Shown piece by piece: positions 35,095-44,361 of a DNA stretch of 64,000 nt. Origin of the DNA: Shinella sumterensis (GTDB lineage Bacteria; Pseudomonadota; Alphaproteobacteria; Rhizobiales; Rhizobiaceae); the NCBI RefSeq assembly GCF_004514425.2, contig NZ_MYFN02000011.1:115302-179301 (forward strand), given 5' to 3'. A model generated the notes under the pieces. It saw only the letters and a list, made by a program, of their open reading frames with translations, made no database searches and had not been told where the DNA came from. A program made the position numbers and the translations under genes. The first letter of the stretch is position 1, and each line of letters begins with the position of its first letter.

Positions 35095-35868
35095 TTACAG
35101 AATGGTGTAGCCGCCGTCGATCAGGAGATCGGCGCCATTGATCATGTCGGCGCCCGGCGAGGCCAGGAACACGGCGGCGGCGGCGATCTCCTCAGGGAAG
35201 GCGAAACGGCCGTTCGGTATGCGCTTCTTGGCGTTCTCGCCCTTCTCGCCGGCCCAGGCCTGCTTGCCGAGCTCGGTGAGGACGATGGTGGGGGAAATCG
35301 TGTTGACGGTGATGGAGTGCTTGCCCCATTCGGCGGCGAAGGTCTTGGACATCCCGATCACGCCGAACTTGGAGGCACAATAGGCGACATGCTCCTCGAT
35401 GGCGACCGTGCCGGCCTGCGAGGCGAGGTTGACGATCTTGCCACCCTTGCCGGCAGCGATCATGGCGCGGCCCACCGCCTGGGTGACCAGGAAGGAGCCC
35501 TTGAGATTGATGTCGATCGTCCGGTCCCACTGGGCAAGCGTCAGGTCTTCGGCGGGCGCGAGCGCCACGATGCCCGCGCTGTTGACCGCGATATCGATGC
35601 TGCCGAAGGCAGCGACCACGTCGGAAACGGCCTTCTCGACGGAGGCAGGGTTGGAGACATCGCAGACGAAGGCCTTCGCCGCGCCGCCCAGCTCTTCCGC
35701 TTTCTTCTGTGCGACATCGGCATTGATGTCGAGCACGGCGACCTTCGCACCCTTGGCGGCGAAGGCAGACGCGATGGCGGAGCCGATGCCGGACGCGCCG
35801 CCGGTGACCAGCGCGACCTTGCCGTCGAGCGGGAAGTTGAGATCGATCTTGGGAGGTGTGTCGGTCAT
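35095..35868 (-). CDS. SDR-family polyol dehydrogenase-like protein
   Basis: NAD-dependent short-chain dehydrogenase of 257 aa; the start KIDLNFPLDGKVALVTGGAS resembles D-threitol/D-arabitol dehydrogenases of the GolD type. Motifs TGGASGIG, NSAG, NLASQAG (Ser) and YCASK (Tyr, Lys) are intact. ATG at 35868 is chosen; the longer frame would include the preceding hairpin region. It lies between the importer genes and dhaK, so it would oxidise an imported polyol to the ketose that DhaKL phosphorylates. Threitol, erythritol and glycerol analogues are all possible. Confidence 0.85.
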   Translation of the reverse strand: MTDTPPKIDLNFPLDGKVALVTGGASGIGSAIASAFAAKGAKVAVLDINADVAQKKAEELGGAAKAFVCDVSNPASVEKAVSDVVAAFGSIDIAVNSAGIVALAPAEDLTLAQWDRTIDINLKGSFLVTQAVGRAMIAAGKGGKIVNLASQAGTVAIEEHVAYCASKFGVIGMSKTFAAEWGKHSITVNTISPTIVLTELGKQAWAGEKGENAKKRIPNGRFAFPEEIAAAAVFLASPGADMINGADLLIDGGYTIL

Positions 35869-35895
35869 CGGTTCAGCCTTCGAGAGATTTGGAGG

Positions 35896-35921
35896 GCGGG
35901 GCGGCGACCAGGCCGCCCCGC
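35896..35921 (-). other. Perfect hairpin after binding-protein gene
   Basis: GCGGGGCGGC (35896-35905) and GCCGCCCCGC (35912-35921) are perfect 10-base arms around GACCAG, eight bases past the binding-protein stop. No T-run follows. Its position matches the hairpins at 997-1025 and 6970-7009 after other receptor genes, a likely means of raising receptor message over the rest of the operon. Confidence 0.65.
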
Positions 35922-35929
35922 GGATCAAT

Positions 35930-36916
35930 TTACTTGCGCATTTCCAGGAGCTTGTCGACGTTCTCGGCCGTGACCGGCGTCCACGGAACATTGTATTCCT
36001 TGTCCTTGCCGTCGTTGAACGGCATGTCCGGATACTGTGCCCAGATATCGGATTCCGGCTTGTAGTCGCCCTTCCTGGCGTGGAAGATGGCCAGGTCGAG
36101 CGCGCCCTGTGCCTGTGCGCGGGCGTCCTGGAGGATCGAGGTCATCGTGCCTTCCTTGACGGCCGTCAGCGCATCGGTGATGCCGTCGATACCGGCAATG
36201 GCGAAGTCGTCCGTCTTCAGGCCGGCCGACTTGATCGCCTCGATTGCGCCGAGCGCCATCTCGTCGTTCTGGCCGATGACGCCGTTGATCTGGCCGGAAT
36301 GCGAGGTCAGCCAGTTCTCCATCAGCGTCTGGGCTTCGGCGCGCGACCAGTTGGCGGTCTGTTGCTCCAGCACCTTCACGTCCGGGCACTCGGCAAGCGC
36401 CTTCTTGTTGCCTTCCAGGCGCGAGATCTGCGCCGACTGGCCGATGGGGCCTTCCAGAATCACGACATTGCCCTTGCAGCCGATCTTGTCGAGCACGGCC
36501 TTGGCTTCCATGTAGCCCGAGATCGTGTCGTCGGAGCCGACATAGGAGGCGAGAAGGTCGGAGTTCACCCGGGTGTTGGAGCCGACCACCGGAATGCCGG
36601 CGTCATGCGCGGCCTGTACGGCGGTGGCGCCGGCCTCGATGTCGATCGGCACGAAGATGATCGCGTTGAACTTCTGCGTGATCATCGTGTTGAACTGTTC
36701 CTGCTGGACCAGCGCGTCGTAGCGGCCGTCGAAGACGGTCAGTTCGACTTCGCCGCTCTTGACGGCCGGATGCTGCTCCAGCGCCGCCGACCAGATCTGC
36801 ATGAATTCAGCGTTCAGGCCGTAAGGCGCCGCGCCGATCTTCAGCTTCTCCTGAGCGAAAGCGGACGAGGCGAGCAGCACCGTCGCCGAGGCGAGTGCGA
36901 TCATCAGTTTCTTCAT
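35930..36916 (-). CDS. CUT2 sugar/polyol-binding protein
   Basis: Periplasmic receptor of the RbsB type, 328 aa, with a signal peptide (MKKLMIALASATVLLASSAFA, cleaved before QEKLKIG). Typical features are the IIFVPIDIEAGATAV segment, GSDDTISGYMEAKAVLD and the C-terminal AIAGIDGITDAL. Within the operon it follows the permease gene and precedes the SDR. The ligand is predicted to be a short polyol or ketose from its enzymes. Confidence 0.92.
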   Translation of the reverse strand: MKKLMIALASATVLLASSAFAQEKLKIGAAPYGLNAEFMQIWSAALEQHPAVKSGEVELTVFDGRYDALVQQEQFNTMITQKFNAIIFVPIDIEAGATAVQAAHDAGIPVVGSNTRVNSDLLASYVGSDDTISGYMEAKAVLDKIGCKGNVVILEGPIGQSAQISRLEGNKKALAECPDVKVLEQQTANWSRAEAQTLMENWLTSHSGQINGVIGQNDEMALGAIEAIKSAGLKTDDFAIAGIDGITDALTAVKEGTMTSILQDARAQAQGALDLAIFHARKGDYKPESDIWAQYPDMPFNDGKDKEYNVPWTPVTAENVDKLLEMRK

Positions 36917-36996
36917 GTCATTCTCCTCCTTTGAGAATTGCGGCCGCCCTCCGGCGTACCGTTCCGTGCACGGGCACCGGGCCCGGTTTTGGGGGG

Positions 36997-38001
36997 CTAG
37001 AGGCCCTGATTTCGCTTCTGGTCGAGCATCACGGCGCCGACGATGAGGGCGCCCTTGAGGACCTGCTGGTAGTAGGATTGGATGCCCATCAGATCGAGGC
37101 CGTTGTTCATGACGCCGATGATGAGCGCGCCGATCAGTGTGCCCGTCACCCGGCCCACGCCTCCAGAAAGGCTGGTGCCGCCAATGACGACAGCCGCGAT
37201 GGCATCGAGTTCATAGGCGATGCCGGCCTGTGGAAGGGCCGAACCCGTGCGAGCCGAGAGGATCATGCCGGCAAGGCCCGACAGCGCCCCCGAAATGACA
37301 TAGACCATGAAGCGGATGCGGCTGACATTGAGGCCCGAGGTCTTGGCCGCATGCGGATTGCCGCCGACAGCGTAGATGTAGCGGCCGAAGCGCGTGCGCG
37401 TCAGCACCCACCAGGAAATGCCGAAGACCAGCGCCAGCAGGATGACCGGCATGGGAATGCCGAGGATATTGCCCGTGCCGATCCAGCGGAATTCGGCACT
37501 CAGGCCTGGCACCGGCCGGCCGCCGCCATAGATCAGCGTGGCGCCGCGCGCCGCCGACAGCATGCCGAGCGTCGCCACGAAGGCGGGAACGGAGAAGCGC
37601 GAGACGATGAGGCCGACCACCGCGCCGCAGGCGACGCCGACCAGGATGCCGGCAGCCAGCGCCAAGGCCATCGGATAAGGTGCCCCGGCGATGCCGGCGG
37701 TTGCCGAGCTTGTCACGAAACTCGCGCTGACCATGCCGGCCAGCGCCACGACGGAGCCGACCGAAAGGTCGATGCCGCGCGTCAGGATGACGAAGGTCAT
37801 GCCGATGGCGAGGATGCCGTTGATCGACGTCTGAAGCAGCACGTTGGAAATGTTGCCGGGCGTCAGGAAGAACTCGTTCGAGACGGAGAGAATAGCCACA
37901 AGCAGCAGGAAGGCGAGAAAGATGCCGTATTCCTGCACGATCAGCCTGCGGCGATCGGAGTTCAGCCAGTTTCCGGCGGGCTTGTTTTCGATGCTGGACA
38001 C
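36997..38001 (-). CDS. CUT2 ABC transporter permease (RbsC type)
   Basis: Inner-membrane subunit of 334 aa with about nine hydrophobic segments; RGIDLSVGSVVALAGMV and FGRYIYAVGGNPHAAKTSGLNV are typical. The GTG at 38001 has GAGG seven bases upstream and is preferred to the GTG at 38019. It lies 46 bases after the ATPase gene. Confidence 0.9.
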   Translation of the reverse strand: MSSIENKPAGNWLNSDRRRLIVQEYGIFLAFLLLVAILSVSNEFFLTPGNISNVLLQTSINGILAIGMTFVILTRGIDLSVGSVVALAGMVSASFVTSSATAGIAGAPYPMALALAAGILVGVACGAVVGLIVSRFSVPAFVATLGMLSAARGATLIYGGGRPVPGLSAEFRWIGTGNILGIPMPVILLALVFGISWWVLTRTRFGRYIYAVGGNPHAAKTSGLNVSRIRFMVYVISGALSGLAGMILSARTGSALPQAGIAYELDAIAAVVIGGTSLSGGVGRVTGTLIGALIIGVMNNGLDLMGIQSYYQQVLKGALIVGAVMLDQKRNQGL

Positions 38002-38047
38002 GGTCTTACCTCTTGTCACGCGGTTTTTGTTCGGGCCTTGGCACGGG

Positions 38048-39526
38048 TCAGGTCGACAGATGCACGAGCGTCTGGGCGTCCGTTTCCTGCCTGTTGCGGA
38101 TGCCGGCCGACCGGCCCGCGCGCATCACGAGAATGCGGTCGGACATGCCCAGGATTTCGTCGATTTCGGACGAGATCATCACGACCGTGCCGCCTGCGGC
38201 GGCGAAATCGCAGATGATGCGGTAGATTTCGCGCTTGGCGCCGACATCCACGCCGCGGGTCGGCTCATCCAGCAGCAGCACGCGCGGCTGGCGCAAAAAC
38301 CACTTGCCGAGCACGACCTTCTGCTGGTTGCCACCCGACAGGCCTGAAACGGGCATCGTGTCGCGCGCCGCCTTGATGGCGAAGCGGTCGATCATGTCGG
38401 CGCTGGCCGCCTGTTCCTCGCTCCTGCGCATCACGAAGGCCGGGCTCATTTCCGGCAGGCTGGCGAGGCAGATATTGTTGCGCACGCTGTCGGAGAGGTT
38501 GAGGCCCGTGACCTTGCGATCCTCGGTCACGAAGGCGATACCTTCGGCCATGGCGTCGGACGGCTGGCGAATGGTGACGGCCTTGCCTTCGATGCGGATG
38601 TCGCCGGCCGACGGATTGTCCATGCCGAACAGGCAGTTGAAGATTTCCGTGCGGCCGGAGCCCATCAGGCCGTAGATGCCGAAAATCTCGCCTTTGCGCA
38701 CCGTAAACGAGATGTCCTCGATCTTGCCGGGGGCCGACAGGCCGGACACTTCCAGGCCTGAAACGTCGGTCGGTGTATTGGTCTTGATATATTCCTCGCC
38801 CAGTTCGCGGCCGACGATCATTCGGATGAGGCCGGGCCGGTCGATATCGGCAAGCTTGCCTGCGCCGACGAAGCCGCCGTCGCGAAAGACGGTGTAGCTG
38901 TCGGCGATCTGGAAGATTTCCGAGAGGCGGTGGGAGACGTAGACGATGCCCTTGCCTTCGGCCTTCAGGCGCTTGATGGCGGAGAAAAGGTGCTGGGCCT
39001 CCTTCTCGCCGATGGCCGAGGTCGGCTCGTCCATGAAGATGACATCCGCCTCGTGGCTCAGCGCCTTGGCAATCTCCACGAGCTGCATCTGCGCCACCGA
39101 GAGGTTCATCATGTATTGCGTGGCTAAGATACTGAATTCGAGCCGATCGAGCAGCGCTTGCGCATTGCGGTTCATGGTCTTGAAATCGATTCCGCCGAAG
39201 CGGGCGGACGGCTCACGGCCAAGGTAGATGTTTTCCGCCACCGTCATGTGCGGGACCGGGCTCAACTCCTGCTCGATGATGGCAATGCCGGAGCGCAGCG
39301 CTTCTGCGGGGTTGGCGAATTCCACCGGATTGCCGCGATGCAGGATCGTGCCGCCATCACGCTTGTGGATGCCCATGAGAATGGAGAGGAAGGTCGACTT
39401 GCCGGCGCCGTTGCCGCCGCACAGCGCGTGCACCGAGCCGGCTTCGAGCTCGAACCGGCCGTCACGAAGCGCGGCAACGCCGCCGAAGGACTTTCTCAGT
39501 CCTTCCACTTTCAGAAGTGGCTGCAT
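38048..39526 (-). CDS. CUT2 ABC transporter ATPase (RbsA type)
   Basis: Double nucleotide-binding-domain ATPase of 492 aa. Domain one: Walker A GGNGAGKST (near residues 39-47; the first Gly-Gly replaces the usual Gly-Glu), signature-like LSVAQMQLVEIAKAL, Walker B VIFMDEPTS. Domain two: degenerate LMGSGRTEIF, LSGGNQQKVVLGKW and LLLDEPTRGVD. ATG at 39526 has GGGAGGA. It is the first gene of the long minus-strand operon that runs to 30513, so the region upstream holds the operon promoter. Confidence 0.92.
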   Translation of the reverse strand: MQPLLKVEGLRKSFGGVAALRDGRFELEAGSVHALCGGNGAGKSTFLSILMGIHKRDGGTILHRGNPVEFANPAEALRSGIAIIEQELSPVPHMTVAENIYLGREPSARFGGIDFKTMNRNAQALLDRLEFSILATQYMMNLSVAQMQLVEIAKALSHEADVIFMDEPTSAIGEKEAQHLFSAIKRLKAEGKGIVYVSHRLSEIFQIADSYTVFRDGGFVGAGKLADIDRPGLIRMIVGRELGEEYIKTNTPTDVSGLEVSGLSAPGKIEDISFTVRKGEIFGIYGLMGSGRTEIFNCLFGMDNPSAGDIRIEGKAVTIRQPSDAMAEGIAFVTEDRKVTGLNLSDSVRNNICLASLPEMSPAFVMRRSEEQAASADMIDRFAIKAARDTMPVSGLSGGNQQKVVLGKWFLRQPRVLLLDEPTRGVDVGAKREIYRIICDFAAAGGTVVMISSEIDEILGMSDRILVMRAGRSAGIRNRQETDAQTLVHLST

Positions 39527-39564
39527 GCATTCCTCCCGGCATTTCGCACGATGCTCTCCCATCG

Positions 39565-39648
39565 CGTTTTACAAAATAAGATCGTCCGTCGACAAATGTC
39601 AACGATGGTTCTGACAAATTTCTAACAGTGTCTGTCATTTGTAAAACG
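39565..39648 (-). promoter_or_regulatory. Operator cluster of the polyol operon
   Basis: CGTTTTACAAA (39565-39575) and TTTGTAAAACG (39638-39648) are perfect 11-base inverted repeats 62 bases apart. Between them are GACAAATGTC (39591-39600, dyad) and GACAAAT (39613-39619). The cluster begins 39 bases upstream of the first gene and fits a repressor that loops or binds several sites; the SorC half of the fusion protein is the likely reader. Confidence 0.65.
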
Positions 39649-39689
39649 TGCGATGATGATGTGCGCAGGAAAGCCGTGAACACAAACGA

Positions 39690-39712
39690 CCCGCCGCTGA
39701 AGCAGCGGCGGG
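39690..39712 (-). terminator. Rho-independent terminator of the urt operon
   Basis: Perfect 10-base arms CCCGCCGCTG (39690-39699) and CAGCGGCGGG (39703-39712) with a three-base loop. Read on the minus strand the stem is followed by TCGTTTGTGTT, a T-rich tail. It lies 35 bases past the urtE stop. Confidence 0.8.
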
Positions 39713-39747
39713 TTCGGGGATGTCGTGCCTGTGGATTGAAGTCCGCG

Positions 39748-40443
39748 TCAGACCGTGAGGTGCTGTCGCGCCTCTTGCGTATCGAGCGTCTCGGCCGCGC
39801 CCTCGTGCACGATCTCACCGCGATCCATGATGTAGACGTGGTCGGCGAGTTCGCGGCAGAAATCGAGATATTGCTCGACCAGCAGGATGGCCATGCCCGT
39901 CGAGTCGCGCAGGTAGCGGATCGCCCGGCCGATATCCTTGATGATGGAGGGCTGGATGCCCTCCGTCGGTTCATCGAGGACGAGGATCTTGGGCCGTGTC
40001 ACCAGCGCCCGGCCGATGGCGAGTTGCTGTTGCTGGCCGCCGGAGAGATCCCCGCCGCGCCGGCCGAGCATGGCGTGCAGCACCGGGAAGAGGCTGAAGA
40101 TCTCGTTGGGGATGAAACGCTCCGAGCGCTTCAGCGGTGCATAGCCGGATTCGAGATTCTCCTTCACGGTCAGCAGCGGAAAGATCTCGCGGCCCTGCGG
40201 CACGTAGCCGATGCCCTGCTTGGCACGATTATAGGGCGCCATGCCGTCGAGCTTGACGTCGTTGAACCCGATGGAGCCGCCCGAAAGCGGATGCTGGCCG
40301 GTGATGGCGCGCAACAGGCTTGACTTTCCCACGCCGTTTCGCCCGAGCACGCAGGTGATCTTGCCCATCTCCGCGGTCAGCGAGACCCCGCGCAGCGCCT
40401 GCGCCGCGCCATAGTGGAGGTCGACTTTTTCGACGTTCAGCAT
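39748..40443 (-). CDS. urtE: Urea ABC transporter ATP-binding protein UrtE
   Basis: Cytoplasmic ATPase of a branched-chain-type importer, 231 aa. Walker A GRNGVGKSS (near 34-42), the Q-loop stretch YVPQGREIFP, signature LSGGQQQQLAIGRAL and Walker B ILVLDEPTEGIQPSI are intact; EGIQPSI is characteristic of UrtE. ATG at 40443 (MLNVEKVDL) is the family start. It is separated from urtD by 287 bases filled with repeats, unusual for this operon. Confidence 0.93.
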   Translation of the reverse strand: MLNVEKVDLHYGAAQALRGVSLTAEMGKITCVLGRNGVGKSSLLRAITGQHPLSGGSIGFNDVKLDGMAPYNRAKQGIGYVPQGREIFPLLTVKENLESGYAPLKRSERFIPNEIFSLFPVLHAMLGRRGGDLSGGQQQQLAIGRALVTRPKILVLDEPTEGIQPSIIKDIGRAIRYLRDSTGMAILLVEQYLDFCRELADHVYIMDRGEIVHEGAAETLDTQEARQHLTV

Positions 40444-40470
40444 GGAAAATCTCCGCAGGACGATGCCGCA

Positions 40471-40690
40471 CTCCCTTCTCCCCCACGGGGAGAAGGTGAC
40501 CCGAAGGGTCGGATGAGGGGGTGGCACGATTGGATCATGTCAATCATTTCCGCCTCAGACCTCCCCCTCATCCGCCTGCCGGCACCTTCTCCCCCCGGGG
40601 GAGAAGGGGATCGTGGCGATGATTGCATTCCAGAGGGGCTTGCCCTTGCCCTCAAGAGGGGAGATGCCCGGCAGGGCGGAGGGGGGTATC
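40471..40690. repeat. Paired palindromic intergenic repeats between urtD and urtE
   Basis: Two inverted copies of one module: copy A (40471-40522) has CCTTCTCCCC, GGGGAGAAGGTGACCCGAAG and GGTCGGATGAGGGGG; copy B (40562-40612) has the reverse orientation (CCCCTCATCC, CCTTCTCCCCCCGGGGGAGA). A third, different GC-rich piece (about 40636-40690, CCTCAAGAGGGGAGATGCCC then GGCAGGGCGG) follows. The same module pair occurs at 44362-44524. They resemble the mosaic palindromic elements described in rhizobia and can form strong hairpins. Confidence 0.75.
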
Positions 40691-40730
40691 GCTGCGGCGA
40701 ATTCCAACGACGAAAATACCGAATACACCC

Positions 40731-41495
40731 TCATCTCCCCAGATAGTTCTCGATCACCTTCGGATCGGCGCTGACGAAATCGATGGAGCCTTCGGCCAGG
40801 ACGGAGCCTTCGGCCAGGCATGTCACCTTCACGCCGAGATCGCGGATGAAACCCATGTCGTGTTCGACCACCACCACCGAGCGGGTCTTGGCGATCTCCT
40901 TCAAAAGGAGCGCCGTTTCCGTCGTCTCCGCATCCGTCATGCCGGCGACGGGCTCGTCGACCAGAAGCAGTTCCGGCTCCTGCGCCAAGAGCATGCCGAT
41001 CTCCAGCCATTGCTTCTGGCCGTGGCTGAGATTGGCGGCATAGTCGTCCTTGCGGTTGGTGAGACGCACGGTGGAGAGGATTTCCTCGATGCGCTCCTTG
41101 TCCTCGGCCGTCAAGCGATAGAACAGCGTCGAGAAGACGCCGCGCTTGCGGTTGAGCGCCAGTTCCAGATTGTCCCAGACCGTATGGCTTTCGAACACCG
41201 TCGGCTTCTGGAACTTGCGGCCGATGCCGAGCTGGGCGATCTCCGCCTCGTCCTTCTGGGTGAGATCGACCGTGCCCTTGAAGAAGACCTCGCCCGAGTC
41301 CGGTCGTGTCTTGCCGGTGATGATGTCCATCATGGTCGTCTTGCCCGCGCCGTTCGGGCCGATGATGGCGCGCAGTTCGCCGGGCTCGATGACGAAGGAG
41401 AGCGAATTCAGCGCCTTGAAGCCATCGAAGGAAACGGAGACGCCGTCGAGATAGAGGATACTGGTGGGCTTCGCATTGCTTGCGAGCGTGTTCAT
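40731..41495 (-). CDS. urtD: Urea ABC transporter ATP-binding protein UrtD
   Basis: Cytoplasmic ATPase of 254 aa. Walker A GPNGAGKTT (near residues 45-53), the GIGRKFQKPTVFE segment typical of UrtD, signature LSHGQKQWLEIGMLL and Walker B LLLVDEPVAGMTDAET. The start at 41495 is six bases after the urtC stop; the longer frame shadows urtC. Near its end a six-residue unit LAEGSV/LAEGSI is doubled at DNA level (40785-40820). Confidence 0.93.
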   Translation of the reverse strand: MNTLASNAKPTSILYLDGVSVSFDGFKALNSLSFVIEPGELRAIIGPNGAGKTTMMDIITGKTRPDSGEVFFKGTVDLTQKDEAEIAQLGIGRKFQKPTVFESHTVWDNLELALNRKRGVFSTLFYRLTAEDKERIEEILSTVRLTNRKDDYAANLSHGQKQWLEIGMLLAQEPELLLVDEPVAGMTDAETTETALLLKEIAKTRSVVVVEHDMGFIRDLGVKVTCLAEGSVLAEGSIDFVSADPKVIENYLGR

Positions 41496-41500
41496 GGCCG

Positions 41501-42661
41501 TTACTCCGCCGCTTGGGGTTCTGCTGCAATGGCGCGTGCCGCCTCGGCCTGGCGGACCTTGCGGTATTCGCGCCGCCGCTCGATGACCTGCCGCGCGGTG
41601 CCGACGATGCCCCTGGGCAGGAACAGTGTGACGACAACGAACAGGCCGCCGAGAGCGAAGAGCCAGAATTCCGGGAAGGCGGCCGTGAAGATGCTCTTGC
41701 CGCCATTGACGAGGATCGCGCCGACGATGGGGCCGATCAGCGTGCCGCGTCCCCCGACCGCCGTCCAGATGACGACCTCGATGGAATTGGCCGGCTCGAA
41801 CTCGCCCGGATTGATGATGCCGACCTGCGGCACATAGAGCGCGCCAGCGACGCCTGCCATCATGGCCGAGACCGTGAAGGCGAAGAGCTTCATGTGCTCC
41901 ACACGATAGCCGAGGAAACGGGTGCGGCTTTCCGCATCGCGCACGCCGATGAGGACCTTGCCGTATTTCGAGCGCACGATGCCGGATGTGATGACCAGCG
42001 AGAGGGCCAGTGCGATGGCCGAGGCGGCAAAGAGCGCCGAGCGCGTGCCGTTCGACTGGATGTTGAAGCCGAGAATATCCTTGAAGTCGGTGAGGCCGTT
42101 GTTGCCGCCGAAGCCCATGTCGTTGCGGAAGAAGGCAAGCAGCAGGGCAAACGTCATCGCCTGGGTGATGATGGAGAGATAGACGCCATTGACGCGCGAG
42201 CGGAAGGCGAACCATCCGAAGACGAAGCCAAGCAGGCCCGGCACGAGCACCGCCATCAGGGCTGCGAACCAGAACATGTCGAAGCCGTACCAGAACCAGG
42301 GCAGCTCTTTCCAGTTAAGGAACACCATGAAATCCGGCAGCAGCGGATTGCCGTAGGAGCCGCGCGCGCCGATCTGGCGCATCAGGTACATGCCCATCGC
42401 ATAACCGCCGAGCGCGAAAAAGGCGGCGTGGCCGAGCGAAAGGATGCCGCAGAAACCCCAGACCAGATCGAGCGCCAGCGCCAGCAGCGCATAGGTAAGG
42501 TATTTCCCGACCAGCGACACGATATAGGTGGGAATGTGCAGCGGGTGGTCCGGCGCCGTCATGAGGTTGAGGGCGGGAACAAGGGCCGCGATCACCAGCA
42601 GCAGTGCCGTGACCCAGACGATGTTGCGGTCGAGCGCCTTGAGGACAAATGAGGTGATCAT
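41501..42661 (-). CDS. urtC: Urea ABC transporter permease UrtC
   Basis: Inner-membrane LivM-type subunit, 386 aa, about nine or ten hydrophobic segments. Segments such as DLVWGFCGILSLGHAAFFAL and MGFGGNNGLTDFK are characteristic of UrtC. ATG at 42661 overlaps the urtB stop by four bases; the additional 55 upstream codons are a shadow of urtB. Confidence 0.93.
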   Translation of the reverse strand: MITSFVLKALDRNIVWVTALLLVIAALVPALNLMTAPDHPLHIPTYIVSLVGKYLTYALLALALDLVWGFCGILSLGHAAFFALGGYAMGMYLMRQIGARGSYGNPLLPDFMVFLNWKELPWFWYGFDMFWFAALMAVLVPGLLGFVFGWFAFRSRVNGVYLSIITQAMTFALLLAFFRNDMGFGGNNGLTDFKDILGFNIQSNGTRSALFAASAIALALSLVITSGIVRSKYGKVLIGVRDAESRTRFLGYRVEHMKLFAFTVSAMMAGVAGALYVPQVGIINPGEFEPANSIEVVIWTAVGGRGTLIGPIVGAILVNGGKSIFTAAFPEFWLFALGGLFVVVTLFLPRGIVGTARQVIERRREYRKVRQAEAARAIAAEPQAAE

Positions 42662-44289
42662 GCTTCCACCGCCCTTCCCTTGAGTGCGAAGAGCCCGCGT
42701 GGCCGCTTCTGGATGAAGAGGATGATCAGCACGAGCACGAGGATCTTGCCGAGCACTGCGCCCGCATAGGGCTCGAGGAACTTGTTGAGGATGCCGAGCG
42801 TGAAGGCGCCGACAAGCGTTCCCCACAGGTTACCCACGCCACCGAAGACCACGACCATGAAACTGTCGATGATGTAGCCCTGTCCGAGATTGGGCGAGAC
42901 ATTGTCGATCTGGCTGAGCGCGACCCCGGCAATGCCGGCGATGCCGGAGCCAAGCGCGAAGGTGAGGGCATCCACCCAGGGCGTCCTGATGCCCATGGAA
43001 GAGGCCATGCGGCGGTTCTGCGTAACGGCGCGCATCTGCAGGCCCATCGGCGTCCTCTTGAGCAGGAACAGGAGAAAGGCGAACACGGCAAGCGAGAAGA
43101 CGATGATCCACATGCGGTTCCAGGTGATCGTCATGCCGCCGAGGTCGAACGCGCCGGACATCCAGGACGGATTGCCGACTTCCTGGTTGGTCGGCCCGAA
43201 GATCGAGCGCACGGCTTGCTGGAGGATCAGCGATACGCCCCAGGTTGCCAGCAGCGTTTCGAGCGGCCGGCCATAAAGGAAGCGGATGATGCCGCGCTCG
43301 ATGGCGAGGCCGACCACGCCTGTGACAAGAAAGGCGAGCGGCAGCGCGATGGCCAGCGACCAGTCGAACAGGCCTGGGAAAGACGTGCGGATGATCTGCT
43401 GGACCACAAAGGTGGTGTAGGCGCCGAGCATCACCATCTCGCCATGCGCCATGTTGATGATGCCCATCACGCCGAAGGTGATGGCAAGACCGATGGCCGC
43501 CAGGAGCAGGACGGAACCGAGCGACAGGCCGTACCAGACGTTCTGCCCGGCGGCCCACAGTGCCTGCCGGTCCTCGATCTTTGTGATGCCGGCCTCGATA
43601 TCGGGGCGAAGGCTCTCGTCGGCCGTGGCCAGTGCTGCGGAGAGCAGCGAGAGCGAGTCGCGCCCGCCGGTCTCGACCACCGTCGCGACCGCCGCCTTCT
43701 TCTCGTCCACCGGTCGGTCGGAAACGAGTACGGACGCAGCGCGGGCCTTTTCGAGCACGGCGCGGACTGTGCCGTCCGTCTCGGCGGCGAGCGCGGCATC
43801 GAGGCCGTCGAGCGCGTCGGCCGAGGGGGTGCGCAAAATGGTGTTTGCCGCCTGGAGACGCACGCCCGTATCGGGGCTCATCAGCGTCAGGCCGCCGAGC
43901 GCCGCGCGGATGGTGCGACGCAGGCCGTTGTTGACCTTGATCTTTTCCAGTGCGGCCTTTGCCTCTTCGCCGGCCGCATCGCCGGTGACGGCGTCGATCA
44001 GCGTGAAATTGGAACCGGCCGGCTTGACGATGAAGACCGTGCCATCGGCCTTGCGCTGATAGAGATCGCCCTCCGAGAGCGCTTCCAGCGCCGGGACGAT
44101 CCTGGGATCACCGGTCTTTGCCAGTGCTTCCACCTGTTTCTGGTTCTGCTGGAAGTTGCCACCGCCCAGTGCGTTGACCATGGTGCGAAGATCGTCGGCC
44201 GCCCTCAGATCGGTCGCAAGCAGCGTCACCGTCAGGCAGAATGCGACGAGCAGGCATTGCAGGAAGCGATGGATGAGCCGCGCGTGCAT
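42658..44289 (-). CDS. urtB: Urea ABC transporter permease UrtB
   Basis: Inner-membrane LivH-type subunit of 543 aa. A signal-like start is followed by an extracytoplasmic region of about 220 residues with helical repeats, the long N-terminal domain typical of UrtB, then eight membrane segments including AITFGVMGIINMAHGEMVMLG. It is separated from urtA by 260 bases containing palindromic repeats. Function: urea path through the membrane for a nitrogen-scavenging importer. Confidence 0.93.
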   Translation of the reverse strand: MHARLIHRFLQCLLVAFCLTVTLLATDLRAADDLRTMVNALGGGNFQQNQKQVEALAKTGDPRIVPALEALSEGDLYQRKADGTVFIVKPAGSNFTLIDAVTGDAAGEEAKAALEKIKVNNGLRRTIRAALGGLTLMSPDTGVRLQAANTILRTPSADALDGLDAALAAETDGTVRAVLEKARAASVLVSDRPVDEKKAAVATVVETGGRDSLSLLSAALATADESLRPDIEAGITKIEDRQALWAAGQNVWYGLSLGSVLLLAAIGLAITFGVMGIINMAHGEMVMLGAYTTFVVQQIIRTSFPGLFDWSLAIALPLAFLVTGVVGLAIERGIIRFLYGRPLETLLATWGVSLILQQAVRSIFGPTNQEVGNPSWMSGAFDLGGMTITWNRMWIIVFSLAVFAFLLFLLKRTPMGLQMRAVTQNRRMASSMGIRTPWVDALTFALGSGIAGIAGVALSQIDNVSPNLGQGYIIDSFMVVVFGGVGNLWGTLVGAFTLGILNKFLEPYAGAVLGKILVLVLIILFIQKRPRGLFALKGRAVEA

Positions 44290-44361
44290 GTCACGTCCTC
44301 GGTGAGTGAAAGATGGAGCATCCCGACGGGACGGGATGATGATTTCGTTGGAAGGCGAGAG

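Noticed and set aside
40522..40538. A TGGCAC sequence resembling a sigma-54 promoter
   Set aside because: TGGCACGATTGGATCA lacks the TTGC -12 element at the required distance and lies within the operon repeat region.
40785..40820. An 18-base near-perfect tandem repeat in urtD
   Set aside because: It encodes LAEGSV-LAEGSI, and UrtD proteins normally have a similar double EGS stretch there, so it is probably ordinary sequence, not a recent duplication.
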